From Corallium rubrum (taxonomy: Eukaryota > Cnidaria > Anthozoa > Scleralcyonacea > Coralliidae), in contig OZ035997.1 of the NCBI GenBank assembly GCA_964035015.1, forward strand, positions 15,285,459 to 15,349,458: DNA of 64,000 nt, given 5' to 3'. Position numbers and translations under genes: made by a program. The stretch's first letter is position 1. Each line of letters starts with the position of its first letter. This document shows, piece by piece, positions 57,884 through 64,000 of this stretch. Below the pieces are notes generated by a model that worked only from the letters and a program-made list of their open reading frames with translations, was not told the origin of the DNA and searched no databases.

Positions 57884-58985
57884 TTTGTTTTCACACAGCT
57901 TTGATCTTATAGCTGGTTCAAGGTTCTCAAGATTCTTGCAGATCCTAATAAAGAAGCTTTTGAAGTGTCTGAAACTCTATTGTGGCATCTAGCTTCTCTA
58001 TCCACCTGTCAAAATTGTTATGTATTGTTCCAAGTGCTCCAATAACAATGGGTACAATTGTCACTTCCTTACATTGCCATATTCTTTTAATTTCTATTTT
58101 AAGATCTTGGTATTTCTCTATTTTTTCCCTTTCCTTCTGTATAACTCTTGTGTCAAATGGACATGTAACATCTATCAACAAGCAACTTCTGTCTTTCTTA
58201 TTCAGGGTTAGTATATCTGGTCGGGAGTGTTCTATCTCCCTATCAGTTTGAATTTTCATATCCCACAGTATTTTTACATTTTCATTTTCAATGACACCTT
58301 CAGGTTTGTGCTCGTACCACTTTTCTGCATGCTCCATATTGTATTTCTTACACAATTCCCAGTGTATCGCCTGTGCTATTCTGTCGTGCCTCCAATTCTT
58401 ATACTGTTTTTGGGTTAACATCTTACATTGCGAGACAATATGTGCTATTGTCTCATCACGCTCTCCACATAGCCTGCATGTAGCAGATATGTCTTCCTTA
58501 TCAATCACTTTCCTGATATACTTAGTCCGCAATGCTTGGTCTTGTGCCGCCATCAGCATTCCTTCTGTTTCTCTCTTCAGATTTCCCCTTTTCAGCCAAT
58601 CTCAGGTCTTACAATCTCTCCCCTCCTCGGTACTAGTGTAAAATTTTCCATGTAAACTTTTTCCTATATACTTATCACGTCTCGAACTCTGGATCTCCTT
58701 TTTCTCTTTCCCTTCCTCCAACACCTCCACCTTACTTACCAGGATTAATAACTTTTCGTCACTGCTTTCGACGTACTTCCGCAGACTATTTACTTCAACA
58801 TTAACACAATCTTCCACACTAATTAACCCTCTACCTCCTTGACTTCTTTTAAAGTAAAGCCGATCAACGTCACCTTGGGGGTGGAATGCTCTATATACTG
58901 TTAATAATTTTCTAGTTTTCCTATCCATCTTTTGCAATCTTCCTTTGTCCACTTTATAATTCCTGCACCGTATTGTTATTGTGAT
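57883..58985 (-). pseudogene. RLE-type LINE B, C-terminal part with one in-frame stop
   Basis: C-terminal portion of a non-LTR retrotransposon polyprotein. Upstream part (to about 58985): RTRKLLTVYRAFHPQGDVDR, LYFKRSQGGRGLISVEDCVN (post-RT region). A TGA at 58602-58604 sits where WLKRG context suggests Trp; the frame then continues unchanged with MLMAAQDQALRTKYIRKVID, a zinc knuckle CRLCGERDETIAHIVSQC, and a restriction-like nuclease RPDILTLNKKDRSCLLIDVT with downstream KEREKIEKYQDLK. It ends in [13 protein letters not shown]. 5'-truncated: the RT catalytic core is absent. A different family from copies A and C by sequence. Confidence 0.85.
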
Positions 58986-58988
58986 TGT

Positions 58989-59100
58989 GATTGCGACTGC
59001 GACTGCGACTGCGACTGCGACTGCGACTGCGACTGCGACTGCGACTGTTACTGTTACTGTTACTGTTACTGTTACTGTTATTGTTATTATTATTATTATT
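58989..59100. repeat. Hexanucleotide (GCGACT)n then (TGTTAC)n then (ATT)n
   Basis: Ordered runs that look like stepwise mutation of one hexamer repeat. It marks the 5' junction of LINE B. Confidence 0.92.
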
Positions 59101-59470
59101 ATATGCATGACAAAATTACTGCAATCTGATTGGCTAAGAGGAGTGCAATTATATCGTTAATTGCACTCTCCGGAGTGCAAATTAATGTTACCATGGTAAC
59201 AGTTGTAAAAAATAAAATTCAAAATGGCGGCGTATTTTCAAATTGAAAGATTTTGACTTTTCCAACGACTTGTGGAACACTTTCAACTGAAAATTTCATG
59301 TAAATATTTGAAGATCAATACAGGTAACATCTGCTCACCATAAGTGAAACTGTTTGTTGTCCAGTTGTAACGAAACAAGATGTTTTCAAACGCGCGAATT
59401 ACTACGAAGCGTACCACAAGGATTGACACTTCAGGTAATTGTAAATTGGTTTTGAAGTTTGTGATTACTT

Positions 59471-59638
59471 ATAGATCGTTTTCATCTGACGTCATGGCGG
59501 CCATATTGGTGTACCAAAACAATGAAATGGCGGCCATATTGGTGTACGGCATGGGAATTAGCTCTTTCTTATTCAAATATTTCGTATTGTTTCACCACCC
59601 CAATGGGACCACCGATCACGTGAGTGAAAACGATCTAT
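59471..59638. mobile_element. 168-bp MITE (ATAGATCGTTTTCA ends), second full copy
   Basis: Same length and ends as 22301-22468, opposite orientation. The internal unit GGCGGCCATATTGGTGTACC plus AAAACAATGAAAT (33 bp) is present 1.6 times. Confidence 0.87.
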
Positions 59639-59793
59639 AGTTAGTTGCCAGAAAGAAAAATTAATTCACTGCTTTGAATAACGTTTTAAGATTGTCTGTG
59701 GTTGTATGGCCAATAAACATTCAAATTAAGACAAAAAATTTTGACTGTAATTAAGATAGATATCGTAATTTTGTCATGCATATAATAAACAAG

Positions 59794-59955
59794 TAATCAT
59801 ATGATTTTGCTCATGCAATTAATGATTTTACACTACTCGTGATATTTGAAAATTGAGCCAAATTGCACTCGCCTACGGCTCGTGCTATTTTGAATCAATT
59901 TTCAAATATCACTCGTAGTGTAAAATCATTAATTGCACTCGCTATCATATGATTA
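59794..59955. repeat. Foldback element (AATCATATGATTTTGCTCAT)
   Basis: Arms of about 60 bp, including CAATTAATGATTTTACACTA and GTAGTGTAAAATCATTAATT, around GCACTCGCCTACGGCTCGTG. A relative of the GAGTGCAATTA hairpin near 59140-59168. Confidence 0.8.
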
Positions 59956-59959
59956 CCTA

Positions 59960-59962
59960 TAC

Positions 59963-59996
<34 letters not shown>
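59960..59996. repeat. (ATT)n at the 5' border of LINE C
   Basis: About 12 TTA units immediately before the LINE C reading frame, in the same sense as the 3' array at 62594. Confidence 0.9.
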
Positions 59997-59997
<1 letters not shown>

Positions 59998-60001
59998 GAC
60001 A

Positions 60002-62447
60002 GACAACAGCCAATCGTTCAATCATGACAAATACATTGGCAAGAATTTCTGGGGTTACGTTAAAAACATATTAAACAAGAAGGACGCTGTACTTCCATCT
60101 TTCAACATGACCGAATGCCTCTCTTACTTCACTAAAACCCTTGCTGCAATTCATCCTAACAAACTGTTTAACATTCCCAGCTGGATTCCTAGGTTATCTG
60201 AGCCAGAAATTCAATTTGACCTTGACCCACCATCATATCAACAAGTCACGAATATAATACGTAAAATGAAAGCATCTGGTTCCCCGTGTCCCCTTGATCA
60301 GCTCTCCATTATCTGTTTCAAACGTTGTCCTTTTCTTAGAACTTATTTAACTGACCTTATACGTGCTGTCTGGTTGTCCGGGAGCATCCCCTCCGAGTGG
60401 AAGAAAGCTTGCACAATATTAATCCATAAGAAGGGCGAAGCTGAACCATCCAATTTCCGACCCATTACACTCGAAAGCATTCCCTTAAAAGTGTTTACTT
60501 CATGTCTACGCAACGCAATGTACTCATTCCTTACCGCAATAACTTTATAGAACATAACATACAAAAAGGCTTCACACCTAATATGTCTGGCACCTTAGAA
60601 CACACAGCTCAAATGGCCAACATTATCAACAAAGCACGGATTAAGCAACGCTCTGTTGTCATCACCCTACTTGACCTCAAGAATGCTTTTGGCGAAGTTC
60701 ACCACAACCTAATCCAATCCGTTCTCGAGTACCACCACATCCCTGACCACATAAAATTAGTTATAGAGAGTTTGTATAAAGATTTTAAGACCTCAATAAC
60801 CACACCTGAATTCCGTACTCCGTTCATAACTGTTGGCCGTGGTGTATTGCAAGGCGATTGTCTCAGTCCTCTTCTATTTAATATGTGTTTTAACACCTTT
60901 ATTCAACATATCAAAGATGAGAAGTATCGTCAATTTGGTTTCTCCTTCCAATTTATAAATCCCATCCACTGGTTTCAGTTTGCCGATGACGCTGCCGTAA
61001 TAACTAGTCAAGAAAAAGAAAACCAACATCTTTTGAACCGTTTCGCTATTTGGTGCAAATGGTCCAGCATGATTATCCGGGTTGATAAATGTAGTTCCTT
61101 TGGCATTAAAAAAGCTGTAACAAAATCTATCCAATACCTACCTAAACTCCTTATTGGCAACCAGCTAATTCCAGCTACCAAAATTGGAGAATGTTTTCGA
61201 TATCTTGGGAGATATTTTGATTTTAAGATGACAGATCAGCAACATAAATCTGAACTACCACGCTCATTGACGAACTAATGACTGATATTGACTCGAAGCC
61301 ACTCCACCCAAAAAATAAAATCCTACTGTACACTCGCTTTGTTTTATCCAAAATCTCTTGGCATTTCACCGTTACTTCTCTGTCAAAAACTTGGATATCA
61401 GAAAATATCGACTCCGTGGTGAACAGTTACATTCGGAAGTGGCTTGAAATACCAATATCGGGAACATTAAGTACCGTTTTCTTAACCCGAAACAAATTCG
61501 GCCTTAGTATTTGTCCGCCAACAGTCAAATTCACCCAATGCCAAACAGTACTTCGAACAGCTCTTAAAACATCTCCCAACAAACAGATCAATGAACTATG
61601 GAAGTCAACCAGCAACAGCTCAAACATCCAGTATGACGTCTATACCTCTACCAAGCAAGTTCTTAAAGATTTTCGCTCTGAGCACGAGGATAGACTTCAT
61701 AACCATCTAATCTGTCAAGGCTCGTTTTTCACTAACATCACAAAGTTCTCCTTCTCTCAATTAACGAAGTTATGGTGCGCGGCTCAATCTAAACTACCTA
61801 AGAATATCTTCAATTTTACGATACGTTACATGAATAACTCTCTACCAACACGCCAAAACCTTGCAAGATGGGGTATATCACCAACACCGGATTGTTCCCT
61901 TTGTCTAGGACCAGAAACTCTACTCCACGTCGTAGCAGGTTGCCAATCGTATCTCGAAAGGTTTACGTGGAGACATGATTCAATTTTGAACTTCCTTGCG
62001 TCAAACCTAAGGACGGTCAGCGGTTCAAATCTCTATGTCGATCTTCCGGGATACAAAAGTCCATCCATATTAACCGGCGACTCATACCGTCCAGACTTGC
62101 TCCTGACAACAACTAGTGGATGCTTATACATTGTTGAACTAACTGCTGGTTTTGAATCTAATCTTCAAAAGAATGTGGAACGTAAAAAAACTAAATATTT
62201 AGAATTAATTAGAGAACAAAGGAAATTATTTATATCCGTAAAATTTATAAATTTATCAATTAGCTCTCTTGGTGTCTTTGCGAAAGAATGTTCAACATTT
62301 CTAAAAATGCTAAATGATCCTCATTTTGACAAAGTTCACCAAAACTATTGTGTGAAACGAATGACGACAATTGCCATCAGAACTACATATTATATAGTCT
62401 GTTGCCGAAATAAGGAATGGACAAACCCAGATTTATTAACTTTTTAA
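60002..62447 (+). pseudogene. RLE-type LINE C polyprotein: RT plus endonuclease, two frameshifts
   Basis: Non-LTR retrotransposon polyprotein. It opens without a Met in KYIGKNFWGYVKNILNKKDA (5'-truncated), then WKKACTILIHKKGE, FRPITLE; a one-base deletion near 60535 (ACCGCAATAAC) shifts to NNFIEHNIQKGF, LLDLKNAFGEVHHNL (catalytic Asp), GVLQGDCLSPLLFN, FQFADDAAVIT (FADD). A second one-base deletion near 61258 (GAACTACCACG) leads to TLIDELMTDIDSKPLHPKNK. The C-terminus has a zinc knuckle CSLCLGPETLLHVVAGC and RPDLLLTTTSGCLYIVELTA (restriction-like nuclease), ending KEWTNPDLLTF. 3' UTR to 62593, then (ATT)n. Otherwise open, so fairly young. Family assignment R4/Dong-like by architecture, not by search. 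Confidence 0.88.
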
Positions 62448-62590
62448 TGTTGTATTGTATAAGTTTGTTATGTGTTTTTATAGTTATATATTACAGTATA
62501 CCATCGATTCAAGTAGCCGGTTGTAAATTACCTTAATAAGTGAGAATTACAATTGTATATGTAAGAACTAAATTTAATCAATAAAGTTTC

Positions 62591-62593
<3 letters not shown>

Positions 62594-62666
<73 letters not shown>
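62594..62666. repeat. (ATT)n between LINE C and its truncated sister
   Basis: About 24 units. Serves as the 3' tail of LINE C and the 5' border of the next fragment. Confidence 0.93.
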
Positions 62667-63097
62667 TTTTCGTAAAAAATCCAAATATTCAGAATTGATT
62701 AGGGAACAAAGTCAAAGTGAACAATTCAGATCAGTTAAATTTGTAAACCTATCGATTAACTGCCTTGGTGTCTTTGCAGCAGAATGTTCTACATTCATAG
62801 AAATGCTAAATGATCTTAATCTTGACAAGACTCATCAAAAATATTGTATTAGTAGAATGACGACGATCGCAATCAGAACCACCTATTACATATTCTGTTG
62901 CCGAAACAAGGAATGGACAAATCCTGAACTGCTAACTTTTTAAAATTATTGTGCTGTATCTTTGTTTTATGTTGTTATATATAGTTATTAGTTATATTAA
63001 TATTGTTAGTGTTGATTCAAGTAGCCGATTGTAAATTACCTTAAATAAGCGAGATTTACAATTGTATATTATCTAAAAAGACATTTAATAAAGTTTC

Positions 63098-63098
<1 letters not shown>
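62667..63098 (+). pseudogene. Truncated sister of LINE C (C-terminal 85 or so residues)
   Basis: RKKSKYSELIREQ, SVKFVNLSINCLGVFAAECS, and the end RNKEWTNPELLTF closely match the C-terminus of LINE C. The 3' UTR shares GATTCAAGTAGCCG and AATAAAGTTTCC. 5' truncation falls at the (ATT)n array. Confidence 0.87.

Positions 63099-63137
<39 letters not shown>
63099..63137. repeat. (ATT)n 3' of the truncated LINE C sister
   Basis: 13 units, followed by a T-rich stretch and the 3' end of LINE copy A2. Confidence 0.9.
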
Positions 63138-63378
63138 GTTATTTTTTATTTTTTTTATAATAATAATTTTATTCCTTGTAACCTAATAATACTAATATGC
63201 TAAAGATTATTTTTAAAATTTTACAATGGTAAACCTCACTAGCTTATAAAATGTTTGTCAATGTCTATTTAAATTTATGCAATATGACAGTAGAAAGATT
63301 ATATTACAATTAAAAGGAAAGGAAGATAATAATGAAAATAATAAATAATAAAAATGTTACATATCAAGTAATGTTTCT

Positions 63379-64000
63379 TCAAACTATTCTGGCCGCCACA
63401 TTCTCTAAGGTAATGTCATTGTCTAAGGTAATATTTACAGTTCTTCTTCTTGCTCTGGTTCCTCTAAGGCATAGGAGAGCTGAACGTACTAAGGCGAAGG
63501 AGATTTTCGCTCTCAACCAAGACATTGTGCTGGCGTAGTCTTCTCCCTTCTTAATGGCAAGTAATTCAGCAAATCTACTATGGTATTTCTTGCATTCATC
63601 AGCCATTCCACCTGTCGTGGTAAATACTAGCGGGGTGAACGTACCTTGTTCTATCTCCATCACTCTGCTTGCGTATTGGCGCTTCTTCTCATTTTCATGT
63701 TGCCGGTAGATTTGCTTGGGACTGAGATCTTTATAAGACTCTGCGTTTGGGTGGCAAACCCGAACATCAAAAAACGCAGATCTTTGCCTCTCCCAGAAGC
63801 CTCGAGCGTGAACATCTAAACGAGCATCAGGGGCTCTGTTGGCGCCTCTGTTTAAGCCTTCTCCAGTGATATCCTGTAGGACCGGTTCTATTTCAACATC
63901 ATTACACACCATGCTCAACAGCTCGGCTTCCAAATCACGAAGCTCGTTATGGCGTTGAATTATGAAGCCGCCTCGCCGGCAGACCATAGCATGGTCCACG
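63379..64000 (-). CDS. RLE-type LINE copy A2, C-terminus (runs off the window)
   Basis: Continues beyond 64000. Encodes the zinc-knuckle tail ([20 protein letters not shown]), the nuclease [20 protein letters not shown] and [13 protein letters not shown], then [18 protein letters not shown] and a C-terminus ending ENVAARIV. Unlike copy A (26302-29630) the nuclease reads through without frameshift, which locates the two lesions of copy A. The 3' side (63165-63180, AATAATAATTTTATT) matches copy A's 3' junction. Confidence 0.85.
   Translation of the reverse strand, partial: VDHAMVCRRGGFIIQRHNELRDLEAELLSMVCNDVEIEPVLQDITGEGLNRGANRAPDARLDVHARGFWERQRSAFFDVRVCHPNAESYKDLSPKQIYRQHENEKKRQYASRVMEIEQGTFTPLVFTTTGGMADECKKYHSRFAELLAIKKGEDYASTMSWLRAKISFALVRSALLCLRGTRARRRTVNITLDNDITLENVAARIV

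Noticed and set aside
58932-59129. Cys/Asp-rich repeat frame resembling a small secreted protein
   Set aside because: It is the (GCGACT)n/(TGTTAC)n hexamer array.

Overview
The window looks like a repeat-laden stretch of a metazoan, most likely cnidarian (anthozoan-type), nuclear genome. It is AT-rich, intron-rich and full of (TA)n and (ATT)n microsatellites. The only convincing host genes are two tandem, same-strand DEG/ENaC (ASIC/HyNaC-like) sodium-channel genes. Everything else I can support is transposons, their relics, or simple repeats. The taxon is inferred from gene and element style, not proven.

Host genes, both on the minus strand. Channel gene 1 runs from 24869 to 2027 (six of seven exons found). 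Channel gene 2 runs from 53883 to 31223 (all seven exons found: 580, 221, 148, 63, 196, 92 and 122 nt = 1422 nt, 473 residues plus stop). Exons 3, 5, 6 and 7 have identical lengths in the two genes, and all phases agree, so they are a tandem duplication. Landmarks: HG gating motif and TM1 in exon 1, FPAVTICN after TM1, Cys-rich extracellular exons 3 to 5, YIGEN at the exon 5/6 junction, and GLLLGAS pore motif with TM2 in exon 7.

Transposons fill the introns and the intergenic space. Gene 1 introns hold a decayed Penelope-like element (3.7-4.7 kb), a 33-bp minisatellite split by an intact CR1/L2-like LINE (6.9-10.7 kb), a Crypton-type tyrosine recombinase element with 64-bp inverted repeats (11.4-13.6 kb), many foldback/MITE elements (14-22 kb) and a tRNA-derived SINE (20.5 kb). 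Between the genes lies an RLE-type LINE flanked on both sides by (AAT)n (25.9-29.7 kb). Gene 2 introns hold two Penelope-like copies in head-to-head inversion (44.1-47.9 kb) plus an older Penelope relic (48.0-49.7 kb) split by a TTAA-flanked element. Beyond gene 2 (54-64 kb) are nested MITEs, another Penelope fragment and four more RLE-type LINE pieces bounded by (ATT)n arrays.

Most notable: a TTAA-type MITE inserted exactly at the stop codon of channel gene 2; a TTAA element whose removal restores the Penelope reading frame; a minisatellite whose 33-bp unit is also the internal repeat of a 168-bp MITE present nearby; hammerhead-ribozyme-like cores in five Penelope-derived ends; and an intron-containing Crypton-type gene enclosed by perfect 64-bp inverted repeats. 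Exon boundaries are read by eye and may be off by a base or two.
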